DNA of 7,254 nucleotides, from positions 1 to 7,254 of the forward strand of contig JACDDG010000113.1 of assembly GCA_013817115.1 (NCBI GenBank), given 5' to 3'. The stretch is from Parachlamydiaceae bacterium (lineage in GTDB: Bacteria > Chlamydiota > Chlamydiia > Chlamydiales > Parachlamydiaceae). Each line of letters begins with the position of its first letter. Position 1 is the first letter of the stretch. Positions 1 to 7,128 of this stretch are shown here, one piece after another. Position numbers and translations under genes: made by a program. The notes beneath the pieces are model-generated. The model was given only the letters and a program-made list of their open reading frames with translations, was not told the DNA's origin and did not search any database.

Positions 1-21
1 CTACAATACGATTTTCTTAAA

Positions 22-198
22 TCATTCGGCATAATCCTTGAGTAAAAATTATGAAAAACAGGCCAAATATTTTGCATTTCACTCAATTTATAAGATCCGG
101 ATTATGCCGAATTGCATTTTTGCACAAAAGACCCTAAGCTGACCTGTAGACAAATTTGAAAAAAAGTTATCGGCATAATAATTCATTCGGCATAATAG
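22..198. repeat. Cluster of four CGGCATAAT-core repeats
   Basis: The 9-bp core CGGCATAAT occurs at 27-35, 171-179 and 188-196, and in reverse complement at 101-109. The first copy and the reversed copy form a perfect 14-bp inverted repeat (24-37 and 99-112). A further 6-bp pair inside it (TTGAGT 38-43, ACTCAA 81-86) could extend the stem. Copies at 22-35 and 183-196 share 14 identical bases (TCATTCGGCATAAT). The last two copies are direct repeats 17 bp apart. The block lies just past the stop of the 364-residue gene and may continue beyond the left edge. Its nature is unknown. A mobile-element remnant, a recombinase or protein binding array, or a dispersed intergenic repeat are all possible. 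Confidence 0.75.
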
Positions 199-229
199 CC
201 CATAGCAAGTGTTAGCGCAGCTATGTGTT

Positions 230-1324
230 TTAAAGTTCTAACATTGTAACATTAAAACCAACCACCAATGATAGGAAGAGTTGCGTATAAAGAGAACGAC
301 CTTGGGCAACTTTTGGAACTTCTTCTTTAGGGGTTTTATCGATAGTTTTACGATTAGCATTCTCAGAGTTATGTTTATTAATTGTCTGGCCTCGTTCATC
401 ATATTTCAGCTTTAGTATATCAAAAGCCGAATCTTTTGACTTGATTACCTTGGCATGATCCAGGTTCGAAGCTACCCTTTCCTCTTCATATGATTTGATT
501 ACCTTGGCATGTGCCTGATTCAAAGCTTCCAATTCCTCTTCATGCTCAATATCATTATTCGGATATTCCAGATCCTCATCTTCTTCAAGATGTTTAATTC
601 TCTGATTTTTCTCAGACAACTGTTGGTTTTTCAATTCTACTTCAGCCATCAGCTTAGCAATGAACAACTCTTGTGCCGCATTTTTTTCACCGCTAATTAA
701 AATCTTGTCATCCTTAGAAACTATTTCATTATTTAAGGAAATTATATCATTTTTTAATTTTAAAATGTTTTGCTCGCTTCTAATATGGTTTTTTTCTAAT
801 TTATTAATTTTTTGCTTTTTATTTCCTAAAGTTTGTTTGACAGAATCAAGTTTATTTTTTAGTATTTCATTTTTTGTTTTTTGTGCGGTTATTTTATCGT
901 TTTGCTCTTGCAAATCTTCAATTTTTGCATTTTGGCAACCCTTAAATTTTTTAGCAGCAATTTCTGGACTAAAGAATCCAATGATGGGTATTGCAACCAT
1001 ACCAATAGCATGGTGCATGGCATTTGCTATGTTTACGAGTCCACCTTCGAATCGAAGAACACTCCATCGATTGCGGCCGGCTAAACGATTACCAAGATTC
1101 CAGATAGATCCAGCAATAAAACTACCACCGCAAACAGTAAAGGTACCTAATGCTAAATGAGCAACAGTGTCAATTACAGAGGTAAATGGTGTGCAAGTAG
1201 CGTTTATTACACGAGCTCCAAAAGAGCCCAAGTAAGAGTTTTTGTGCAATTGATTTGTAAGTGCCAGCAAGTAACCGGTAAGACTGAAGTCCTCGTGGGG
1301 TCTTATAGATGAGCTTTGTAACAT
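230..1324 (-). CDS. Unrecognised coiled-coil protein with paired hydrophobic segments (364 aa)
   Basis: I do not recognise the family. The start is ATG at 1324, with AAAAAGGA as ribosome binding site about 6 bases upstream, and the stop is TAA. There is no cleavable signal peptide. Residues about 49-76 and 96-119 are hydrophobic and rich in Gly and Ala, separated by a short basic polar stretch (GNRLAGRNRW). From about 131 to 250 the chain is highly charged, rich in Lys, Glu, Asn and Gln with heptad-like leucine and isoleucine spacing, as in a long coiled coil. Residues 263-298 hold two copies of an 18-residue unit sharing HAKVIKS (272-278 and 290-296). The C-terminus (345-362) is again hydrophobic. 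Two hydrophobic segments plus a coiled coil resemble chlamydial inclusion-membrane or secreted effector proteins, but that is inference from architecture only. The gene is separated from dnaK by a strong terminator, so it needs its own promoter. Base composition is more AT-rich than the heat-shock genes. Confidence 0.85.
   Translation of the reverse strand: MLQSSSIRPHEDFSLTGYLLALTNQLHKNSYLGSFGARVINATCTPFTSVIDTVAHLALGTFTVCGGSFIAGSIWNLGNRLAGRNRWSVLRFEGGLVNIANAMHHAIGMVAIPIIGFFSPEIAAKKFKGCQNAKIEDLQEQNDKITAQKTKNEILKNKLDSVKQTLGNKKQKINKLEKNHIRSEQNILKLKNDIISLNNEIVSKDDKILISGEKNAAQELFIAKLMAEVELKNQQLSEKNQRIKHLEEDEDLEYPNNDIEHEEELEALNQAHAKVIKSYEEERVASNLDHAKVIKSKDSAFDILKLKYDERGQTINKHNSENANRKTIDKTPKEEVPKVAQGRSLYTQLFLSLVVGFNVTMLEL
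441..548 (-). repeat. 54-bp imperfect tandem repeat within the coiled-coil gene
   Basis: Two adjacent 54-bp units, 441-494 and 495-548, share an identical 17-base block (TTGATTACCTTGGCATG at 441-457 and 495-511) and a second matching block containing TTCCTCTTCAT. Each unit encodes 18 residues, so the reading frame is kept and the charged helical pattern simply becomes longer. The exact 17-base block against a diverged remainder suggests a fairly old in-frame duplication with conservation of the HAKVIKS part. Confidence 0.85.
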
Positions 1325-1660
1325 AGGTTATCCTTTTTTATTATAATAAATCTGGCGGTAAATATTGATGTTATCACATGTTCTATTACTTAGGAAGGAG
1401 TTGTTTCAATTTCGATAAAATTTTACCCTTTAAGAAGTATTTGAAGATTGTTTGTTAGGAATGTAAAAAGTGGTGAACATATTTAAAAAGTATTCAGTAA
1501 ATTTTGATGTGAGGCTTGCAACTGATTGTAAAAGTGAAAAGCTATGGTTGATCGAAAATTGTAGGACCTTTTCCTGCCGAGAACGCTCTTCGGTATAAAA
1601 TGTTTAAATTTCTATCTATAAATCAAGACAAATAGGGTCTCGGTATGACCCTCATTGATT
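1325..1660. other. AT-rich intergenic spacer between the coiled-coil gene and the dnaK terminator
   Basis: No gene with a start codon and ribosome binding site is visible on either strand. It must contain the promoter of the minus-strand gene that starts at 1324, but I could not pick one convincingly. TATAAT at 1340-1345 (minus) is too close to the ribosome binding site to be a normal -10. The right end carries an interrupted hairpin (1621-1660): outer arms AATCAA/TTGATT and inner arms GGGTC/GACCC around TCGGTAT. A minus-strand frame is open for about 57 codons (roughly 1431-1604), but it lacks any early start codon. Confidence 0.6.
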
Positions 1661-1699
1661 AAAAAAAAGGCAAAGGAGATAACCCCCTTTGCCTTTTTT
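1661..1699 (-). terminator. Intrinsic terminator of the hrcA-grpE-dnaK operon
   Basis: On the minus strand a perfect 14-bp stem (AAAAAAGGCAAAGG with CCTTTGCCTTTTTT; arms 1686-1699 and 1663-1676) encloses a 9-base loop and is followed by a run of eight T. It begins 42 bases past the dnaK stop. This is a classical Rho-independent terminator and makes dnaK the last gene of its transcript. The A-run on the other side could also give weak activity on the plus strand, but no plus-strand gene leads into it. Confidence 0.93.
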
Positions 1700-1741
1700 G
1701 CTTAAGCGGCGAGCGACTTAAAGAGACGTGACCGTTCTTGA

Positions 1742-3742
1742 TTACGGCTTACGATCGTCGATGATTTCTGCTTCGACCTCTTCGATATCATCGTTCGGGC
1801 CTTTTGATTGTTGTTGATGCGATTGGTGCGAGCCCTCATGCGCGTGATCGCTGTGGCCATGACCATGGTCACCACCATTGTCTGCACCATGAGTACCAGC
1901 CGCACCCGCTGCACCACCGGCACCCGCTGCTTTGGACATCGCTTCGCCAATATGTTGCATATGGGCTTCTAGCTCTTCCTTAGCTTTGCGAATTTTGGCG
2001 ATGTCGTTACCTTCAAGTGCTTTTTTAAGGTCATCGATTTTAGCTTGAACATCATCAGCAACGTCTTTTGGAATTTTATCCTTATATTCGTTCAAAGATT
2101 TAGATGCGCGGAACGAAATTGTATCAGCTTCGTTGCGAACATCGACTTCTTCACGACGGATCTTATCCTCTTCGGCATGTAGCTCTGCATCTTTAAGCTT
2201 CTGCTTAATCTCTTCTTCAGTAAGACCCGACTGAGCTTCAATCCGGATTTTTTGCTCTTTACCGGAAGATAAATCTTTAGCAGAAACGTGTAAGATACCA
2301 TCTGCATCAATGTCAAATGCCACTTCAATTTGTGGAAGACCACGGGGTGCAGGAGGGATATCGCTCAAATCAAAACGTCCAACTTCTTTGTTATCGTTGG
2401 CCATCTTGCGCTCACCTTGCAGAACTCGAATTGTAACAGCCGGTTGGTTGTCTGCTGCAGTCGAGAACACTTGTTTTTTCTGCGTAGGGATCGTGGTATT
2501 GCGATCGACAAGTGGAGTCATCACGCCGCCCATAGTTTCAATACCAAGTGTGAGAGGTGTAACGTCAAGTAAAAGAACATCTTTGACTGTGCCAGAGAGT
2601 ACTCCGCCTTGGATAGCAGCGCCAACAGCAACTACTTCATCAGGATTCACCCCTTTATGGCCTTCTTTTCCAAAAATTTCTTTAACAACTTCTTGGACAG
2701 CAGGCATACGAGTCATACCACCAACAAGAATGATCTCGCTGATATCTTGAGGCTTAAAGCCTGCGTCTTTAAGAGCTTTTAAGCAAGGCTCTTTGCAACG
2801 TTCGATAAAAGGAGCACATAAGGATTCAAGTTTTGAACGTGATAGTGTCAGAGCTAAGTGTTTAGGGCCAGATGCATCCATTGTAATGAACGGCTGATTA
2901 ATCTCAGTCGTCATCGTGCCGGAAAGTTCAATTTTAGCTTTTTCAGCAGCATCACGCAGTCTTTGCAAGGCCATCTTGTCGTTATGTAAATCGATTCCTT
3001 GATCCTGTTGGAAAGTTTCAAGAATCCATTTCAAGATAACATTGTCAAAGTCGTCTCCACCAAGGTGGGTGTCGCCATTTGTAGAGAGTACTTCGAATAC
3101 TCCGTCACCAATTTCAAGGATAGAAATATCAAAAGTTCCTCCACCCAAGTCAAAAACAGCAATTTTTTTGTCAGAATGTTCTTTGTCTAAGCCGTAAGCT
3201 AAAGCTGCAGCAGTAGGCTCAGGAATGATACGCTTAACGTCTAGTCCGGCGATACGACCTGCATCTTTGGTTGATTGACGTTGCGAATCGTTAAAATAAG
3301 CAGGAACAGTAATAACCGCTTCAGTGATTTTTTCGCCAAGATAGGCCTCTGCAGTTTCCTTCATTTTAATAAGGATCTGAGCAGAAACTTCTTCAGGAGT
3401 AATGATTTTACCCATGACTTCAAAAACAGCCTCGCCATTTGATCCTTTAACGACTTTATACGGAACTGTTTTGATTTCAGATTCAACTTCATCAAACTTA
3501 CGACCGATGAAACGTTTTGCAGAAGAAATTGTATTTTCAGGATTGGTAATAGCTTGTCTTTTAGCTGGAATTCCTACAAGGCGCTCGCCATTTGGCTTAT
3601 AGCCTACAACTGAAGGTGTAGTACGTGCGCCCTCGGCATTAGCGATCACTTTAGGTTGTCCACCTTCCATGATAGCAACGCATGAATTGGTTGTACCTAG
3701 GTCAATGCCGATGATTTTACTTTTTTTTGGACTTTGGCTCAT
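1742..3742 (-). CDS. dnaK: Chaperone protein DnaK (Hsp70)
   Basis: ATP-driven cytosolic Hsp70 chaperone that folds and protects proteins with a J-protein and GrpE. All hallmarks of the nucleotide-binding domain are present: phosphate-1 loop [13 protein letters not shown] (11-23), Lys76 in [19 protein letters not shown] (146-156), [11 protein letters not shown] (174-184), phosphate-2 DLGGGTFD (198-205) and adenosine motif [10 protein letters not shown] (338-347). The interdomain linker VLLLD (389-393) leads into the substrate-binding domain (about 394-510) and helical lid (to about 604). The length of 666 residues exceeds the 638 of E. coli DnaK, mostly because of a Gly/Ala then His-rich insert (605-645) before the acidic tail [13 protein letters not shown]. 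The start is ATG at 3742 with AGGAG about 8 bases upstream. It lies 29 bases after grpE and is last in the operon, with no dnaJ following. Expression should be controlled by HrcA through the CIRCE upstream of hrcA. Confidence 0.98.
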   Translation of the reverse strand: MSQSPKKSKIIGIDLGTTNSCVAIMEGGQPKVIANAEGARTTPSVVGYKPNGERLVGIPAKRQAITNPENTISSAKRFIGRKFDEVESEIKTVPYKVVKGSNGEAVFEVMGKIITPEEVSAQILIKMKETAEAYLGEKITEAVITVPAYFNDSQRQSTKDAGRIAGLDVKRIIPEPTAAALAYGLDKEHSDKKIAVFDLGGGTFDISILEIGDGVFEVLSTNGDTHLGGDDFDNVILKWILETFQQDQGIDLHNDKMALQRLRDAAEKAKIELSGTMTTEINQPFITMDASGPKHLALTLSRSKLESLCAPFIERCKEPCLKALKDAGFKPQDISEIILVGGMTRMPAVQEVVKEIFGKEGHKGVNPDEVVAVGAAIQGGVLSGTVKDVLLLDVTPLTLGIETMGGVMTPLVDRNTTIPTQKKQVFSTAADNQPAVTIRVLQGERKMANDNKEVGRFDLSDIPPAPRGLPQIEVAFDIDADGILHVSAKDLSSGKEQKIRIEAQSGLTEEEIKQKLKDAELHAEEDKIRREEVDVRNEADTISFRASKSLNEYKDKIPKDVADDVQAKIDDLKKALEGNDIAKIRKAKEELEAHMQHIGEAMSKAAGAGGAAGAAGTHGADNGGDHGHGHSDHAHEGSHQSHQQQSKGPNDDIEEVEAEIIDDRKP

Positions 3743-3771
3743 AATTAAACTCCTGTGTAATTGATTATATT

Positions 3772-4353
3772 TTATTCGTTGGTTTCTGGAGCTTCCTCAA
3801 CGATTTCTGGTGCTTTTGCAACTTTAACACGTGCAGGGCGTATAACTTTGTCTCCCATCTTATAGCCGCACAAACTCTCTTCCACGACTATGCCAGGGGC
3901 GTATTCCTCAGTGACAATCATTTCCACGGCTTCATGGAAATGGGGATCAAACGGGGTGCCTACCGAAGTGAAAGGCACTGCGCCATTATTAGTGATGGCT
4001 TCTTTAAATTGTCCTAAAATCATTTGAAAGCCCACAGCCCAATGCTTGACTTCATCAGAAGCTTGATCAGCAAACTTTAAGGCATTTTCAAGATGGTCTA
4101 TAGGGGAGAGAAAATCAATAATAACACCTTTTACAGCATATTGAAGAAGTTCTTGGCGTTCTTTTTGCAATCTTTTACGCAAATTTTCCGAATCCGCTAA
4201 GCCGCGCAGGTATTTGTCCCTGAAATAAGTGACTTGTTGCTGAAGTCCTTCAAGCAGTTCTTTTTCAGAAGCGTCTGCTGAAGTAACTTCCGGTTCAGTG
4301 CACAGTTCTTCCTGTGGCAACTGGTCGATAGGGTCATTTTCTGGTTCTGTCAT
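3772..4353 (-). CDS. grpE: GrpE, nucleotide exchange factor of DnaK
   Basis: Releases ADP from DnaK and so resets the chaperone cycle; it acts as a cytosolic dimer. The 193-residue length is usual. An acidic, disordered N-terminus (1-33) precedes the long helix that forms the coiled-coil dimer (about 34-75; [20 protein letters not shown] is typical). Then come the four-helix region ([24 protein letters not shown]) and the C-terminal beta domain with [12 protein letters not shown] (132-143) and the family signature [18 protein letters not shown] (163-180). The ATG at 4353 follows the hrcA stop by one base (TAA-C-ATG), and its AGGAG lies inside the end of hrcA, so translation of the two is probably coupled. 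Confidence 0.97.
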   Translation of the reverse strand: MTEPENDPIDQLPQEELCTEPEVTSADASEKELLEGLQQQVTYFRDKYLRGLADSENLRKRLQKERQELLQYAVKGVIIDFLSPIDHLENALKFADQASDEVKHWAVGFQMILGQFKEAITNNGAVPFTSVGTPFDPHFHEAVEMIVTEEYAPGIVVEESLCGYKMGDKVIRPARVKVAKAPEIVEEAPETNE

Positions 4354-4354
4354 G

Positions 4355-5530
4355 TTATTCGACTCCTAAAATTGTGTTCATATCTTCTAATAATAGTGGC
4401 TCAGTTTGGTGAAGTAACTGAGAATTCTGTATATCAAATGAAAGCGGACTTTGTTGCGGCTGGCGATACTTAATTTTAAATTTGTAAATATTCCGCGTCA
4501 CGGTTTCGCTTATAATGTCTGCAAACAAATAGAGTAATGCGAAAAGTTTATCATAAGGGATCCGCATGGAGCTTAATAAACCTATCGCACCTACTGGATG
4601 CGAATTAATTCTATAGGGCATAGCTAAAATAGAGCAATTAGGAGTAAGCGTGGAGTAAGGCTCTAAATCGGTGCCAATCCAAAATTTCATGGCGTTATGT
4701 TTACTGCATTCCTTAAGCAAAAGTCGCATACTATGACTATTTTCAAAAAGGGAAAGACTGGTGGCGAGTTGAGTCGCATCGTAGAACTCAGGGTAGGTGA
4801 TCAACTTGGAAAATCCAGTGCGGTAAATTTCGTAGTCGGTGAAATTCGAATAGCCAACAATATACCGTACCAGTAACTCGTTATAAATCTTTTGAGCAAG
4901 CTGCTCTTCATCAATTTCTATATTATGTGGAGGATTGTGTCCAGTGAGCCTCCATTGAAAATAGTCTTCAATACGCTTGATAGAAAAAGCGGAAAGTTTT
5001 TTTTCAACATAAATGACTTCTGTTTTAATGACACCAAAGTCGGTAATAATGACGCAGAGCCCATGAGTATTATCAATTGAAATAAACTTAATGGCGGTGA
5101 TGAAGTCGTGGTCAAATCGGGGTGCAGACAGAAAAATAGCACTGTTCGTCAAACGGCTCAGCTCTTCAGCTGCTAGTTGCAAGTAAGACGTGATCTTGCG
5201 GGAATCATTATTATCAATCGATCGACAATTTTTTTCAATTTCTGCAGCGAGACCTCGCGATTCAATGTGTTCTTGTGCATAAAGTCTAAATGCTTTTTCG
5301 GTCGGTAATCTTCCTCCAGAGATATGTTGTTGAATTAAATAACCTTCTTCTTCAAGACGAGCAAAATAATTGCGAATGGTCGCAGAGCTTAAGTCTCCGA
5401 CATCCACTTCTTTAAGGATAGAAGAGCCTACGGGTTTGCCACTTTTAATGTAATACTCAACGAGGGCGAGTAAAACACGTTTCTCCCGTCCTTCTTTGCT
5501 CATTTTTTTGATTGGCTTTAATGTTTTCAT
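4355..5530 (-). CDS. hrcA: Heat-inducible transcription repressor HrcA
   Basis: Dimeric repressor that binds CIRCE and shuts off chaperone operons at normal temperature. The N-terminus holds the winged helix-turn-helix, with the family's SSATIRN (48-54), LEEEGYL (59-65) and SGGRLPTEKAFRLY (71-84). The central GAF-like and inserted domains follow, with APRFDHD and the late PYRINSHPVGAIGLLSSMRIPYDK segment characteristic of HrcA. The protein is 391 residues, longer than the roughly 340-350 of Bacillus HrcA, owing to a polar tail after about residue 350 containing PQQSPLSF and ending MNTILGVE. Chlamydial HrcA is known for such a tail. The start chosen is ATG at 5530, with GAGGGA ten bases upstream. 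An in-frame TTG at 5539 would extend it by three codons but lies only one base from that GAGGGA. First gene of its operon and autoregulated through the adjacent CIRCE. Confidence 0.96.
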   Translation of the reverse strand: MKTLKPIKKMSKEGREKRVLLALVEYYIKSGKPVGSSILKEVDVGDLSSATIRNYFARLEEEGYLIQQHISGGRLPTEKAFRLYAQEHIESRGLAAEIEKNCRSIDNNDSRKITSYLQLAAEELSRLTNSAIFLSAPRFDHDFITAIKFISIDNTHGLCVIITDFGVIKTEVIYVEKKLSAFSIKRIEDYFQWRLTGHNPPHNIEIDEEQLAQKIYNELLVRYIVGYSNFTDYEIYRTGFSKLITYPEFYDATQLATSLSLFENSHSMRLLLKECSKHNAMKFWIGTDLEPYSTLTPNCSILAMPYRINSHPVGAIGLLSSMRIPYDKLFALLYLFADIISETVTRNIYKFKIKYRQPQQSPLSFDIQNSQLLHQTEPLLLEDMNTILGVE

Positions 5531-5540
5531 ACCAGGCAAA

Positions 5541-5547
5541 TCCCTCT
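5541..5547 (-). promoter_or_regulatory. Ribosome binding site of hrcA
   Basis: AGAGGGA on the minus strand. Spacing is 10 bases to the ATG at 5530 but 1 base to the upstream TTG at 5539, which favours the ATG as the real start. Confidence 0.6.
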
Positions 5548-5564
5548 AGATCTTTACGTTTTTT

Positions 5565-5593
5565 AGTATAACAAAAAAGGAAAAATCAAGCAA
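5565..5593 (-). promoter_or_regulatory. Predicted sigma-66/sigma-70 promoter of hrcA-grpE-dnaK
   Basis: Minus-strand -35 TTGCTT (5588-5593), a 17-base spacer rich in T, and -10 TATACT (5565-5570). Transcription would begin near 5558, giving a leader of about 28 bases that includes the hrcA ribosome binding site. It sits directly downstream of the CIRCE, with 8 bases between the operator and the -35. T-rich spacers are common in chlamydial promoters. Confidence 0.65.
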
Positions 5594-5601
5594 GCAAATA
5601 A

Positions 5602-5628
5602 TTAGCACTCTGGCTTCGCAAGTGCTAA
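5602..5628. promoter_or_regulatory. CIRCE operator (HrcA binding site)
   Basis: The plus strand reads TTAGCACTC, nine bases (TGGCTTCGC), then AAGTGCTAA. This is the CIRCE consensus TTAGCACTC-N9-GAGTGCTAA with one mismatch (A for G) at 5620. It lies about 70 bases upstream of hrcA and is the expected target of the HrcA encoded next to it. Being just upstream of the predicted -35, rather than over the start site, it would act by blocking RNA polymerase at the promoter's upstream face. Confidence 0.93.
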
Positions 5629-5679
5629 AAGCTAAGGTGAAAACTGGAGAGAAGGGTAAGCCATAGCCCGGAGGAGATT

Positions 5680-5781
5680 TTGATAAAATATTGGGTTTTT
5701 TTAGCAGTGTTTTCGAGTCCCATCGTCATGATCATTTGCATTAAAAAAGCTTCGGCCAGAATTTTGACTAACCTTAGTTGA
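5680..5781 (+). CDS. Possible 33-residue hydrophobic small protein
   Basis: A strong ribosome binding site, GGAGGAG (5670-5676), lies three bases before a TTG codon (5680) that opens 33 codons ending in TGA at 5779-5781. The product starts MIKYWVFLAVF, continues as one hydrophobic stretch (about residues 4-21, including PIVMIICI), then turns basic (KKASAR), as in a single-pass membrane microprotein with the basic end inside. It runs divergently from hrcA, starting about 50 bases beyond the CIRCE, and its 3' end overlaps the tail of the convergent 388-residue gene by 8 bases. I found no clear plus-strand promoter. It could be a chance ORF; the TTG start and short length keep confidence low. 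Confidence 0.3.
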   Translation: MIKYWVFLAVFSSPIVMIICIKKASARILTNLS

Positions 5782-6940
5782 TTGCAATCCTTCTCATATT
5801 TTCTTTGAAGCGAATCGAATTTTTAAATTCTTGGTAGGTATGTATTCCACAAAGCACAGCAGTCACTCCTGAAATTGCTGCTGCTATCGGAATTAAAGGA
5901 GCCCAAACAAATCCAATAGCCTGAATAGCCTCTAAGAAAGCGATAGAAAACCCGATAATTTTTTGGACAATAGCACCTTGATCAGCTGTTGATTTTTGTG
6001 ATAGGCGATTTTTGATGCTTTTGACAGCATTTGCAACATTACCTGTATCCTCAATCTGTTCTAGCTGAGAGAAAAAATTAGTCTCATTTTTCTTGATAGA
6101 AATTTTGAAGTGAGTTTTCACAAGGTCAGGATTTAAGCTAACTTTTTGACTAACTTCTTTTAGGAAGGCTCGATTTGCCAAAACTTTAATTAAACTCACC
6201 GTATGTTGGTTTAAATCAACTTTCATAGCTTTGATTCTTTTCTTGAAGTTTTTATTTGTGAGATTTTCGATAGGAGTAGATTTTAGTGCGATTTTAGTAA
6301 TTAGTTGATATTGCTGAATGAACTCAAGATACTTAGCCCGCTGGAATTCTTCGTAAAGAATATTTGTCGAATCGAGGGCTCGTTTCTTCGACACCATACC
6401 CACAATAGAAAAAAGAAAAAAAATTTGTTTAAATGGTTTGGTAATTAATTTAAATATTATAGGAGCATTTTTTCCGAGAGTAAGATCAAAAAAATTATAG
6501 ATAACTTTTGGAATTTTCAAGCATTTTCCAATTAATGATAGTGATTTCAATTTTGCATCATAAATATCGCTTCTATTTTGAGTTACAACAATTTTGTTTT
6601 TATTTTTGATATCTTTTTTAATTTTGTCATGTACTTTTGGCAGTAGTATAAATTTAAAGAGCGTGGAAATTTTTTTAATGGTTTTAACTATTTTTGAAAG
6701 AAAAGAAAAAGCAAAATCTTTTAAGAATTTGATTCCTTGAAGTTCGAGGATAGTGTTGAAAAAATTTTCAGCAAGAGTTTTTATTTCCTGCAATATACTT
6801 ATCACGAGTGTGAATTTCTTGTAAAAGGCTGAAGAAAAAGTCTCGAGGGTAAACTTCCAAGCACCTTTTATATGTGCTTTAAATTGATTGATGACAGGAG
6901 TTTTAATTTCCTGCATTTGAAATGACGTTTGAGAAATCAT
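5774..6940 (-). CDS. Unrecognised lysine-rich protein with C-terminal hydrophobic hairpin (388 aa)
   Basis: I do not recognise the family. The protein is rich in Lys, Ile, Phe and Asn, predicted largely helical, and very AT-rich in codon use. With ATG at 6940 as start, residues about 160-183 are moderately hydrophobic (IIFKLITKPFKQIFFLFSIV), and residues 328-366 form two adjoining hydrophobic segments split around WAPLIP, resembling a membrane hairpin, followed by a basic C-terminal tail (RFKENMRRIAIN). A repeated pattern of amphipathic basic helices covers the N-terminal half. No signal peptide is visible. A TTG at 6976 would add 12 residues (including PPRPGHF); its upstream AGAAAGAG and the AGG before the ATG are both weak, so the start is uncertain. 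The paired hydrophobic segments are compatible with an inclusion-membrane or secreted protein of a chlamydial symbiont, which is inference only. It lies upstream of the heat-shock operon on the same strand but is separated by the CIRCE promoter region. Confidence 0.85.
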   Translation of the reverse strand: MISQTSFQMQEIKTPVINQFKAHIKGAWKFTLETFSSAFYKKFTLVISILQEIKTLAENFFNTILELQGIKFLKDFAFSFLSKIVKTIKKISTLFKFILLPKVHDKIKKDIKNKNKIVVTQNRSDIYDAKLKSLSLIGKCLKIPKVIYNFFDLTLGKNAPIIFKLITKPFKQIFFLFSIVGMVSKKRALDSTNILYEEFQRAKYLEFIQQYQLITKIALKSTPIENLTNKNFKKRIKAMKVDLNQHTVSLIKVLANRAFLKEVSQKVSLNPDLVKTHFKISIKKNETNFFSQLEQIEDTGNVANAVKSIKNRLSQKSTADQGAIVQKIIGFSIAFLEAIQAIGFVWAPLIPIAAAISGVTAVLCGIHTYQEFKNSIRFKENMRRIAIN

Positions 6941-7128
6941 AAAATGGCCTGGCCTTGGTGGAAAATCTGTTTTCAACGTTAGCTCTTTCTCAAAAGAAAA
7001 GCAAGAGTGTAACTTTTTTTTAAATTTCTTTTAAAAAGATTATTACAAACAGGTATTAGAAGTAACTGTTAAGTTTTTTGCGATTGATTAATGACATCTA
7101 TTGGTGCAGCAGTTATTTTGTGAAAAAG

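Noticed and set aside
22..198. CRISPR array.
   Set aside because: Repeat units are only 9-14 bp, in mixed orientation and with irregular spacing, which does not fit a CRISPR array.
201..225. CATAGC/GCTATG hairpin just after the coiled-coil gene as its terminator.
   Set aside because: Only 6 bp of stem, a 13-base loop and no T-run on the minus strand; not convincing as an intrinsic terminator.
660..1160. Plus-strand 166-codon frame rich in Phe, Leu and Ser.
   Set aside because: It is the antisense shadow of the lysine- and glutamate-rich coiled-coil gene; hydrophobic composition is what the reverse strand of Lys/Glu codons gives, and no start signal is evident.
1431..1604. Minus-strand open frame of about 57 codons, beginning like FYTEERSRQEKVL, which faintly recalls IS3 OrfA N-termini.
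   Set aside because: No ATG, GTG or TTG start in its first two thirds, no ribosome binding site, and the remainder does not resemble a transposase. Likely chance in AT-rich spacer.
1702..1950. Minus-strand 82-codon frame with many Arg and Met.
   Set aside because: Out-of-frame shadow of the Gly/Ala/His-coding end of dnaK.
2310..2750. Plus-strand 146-codon frame.
   Set aside because: It lies wholly inside dnaK on the opposite strand and has no independent support.
5701..5709. TTAGCAGTG as a second CIRCE half-site.
   Set aside because: Two mismatches in nine bases and no matching second arm at the correct distance.
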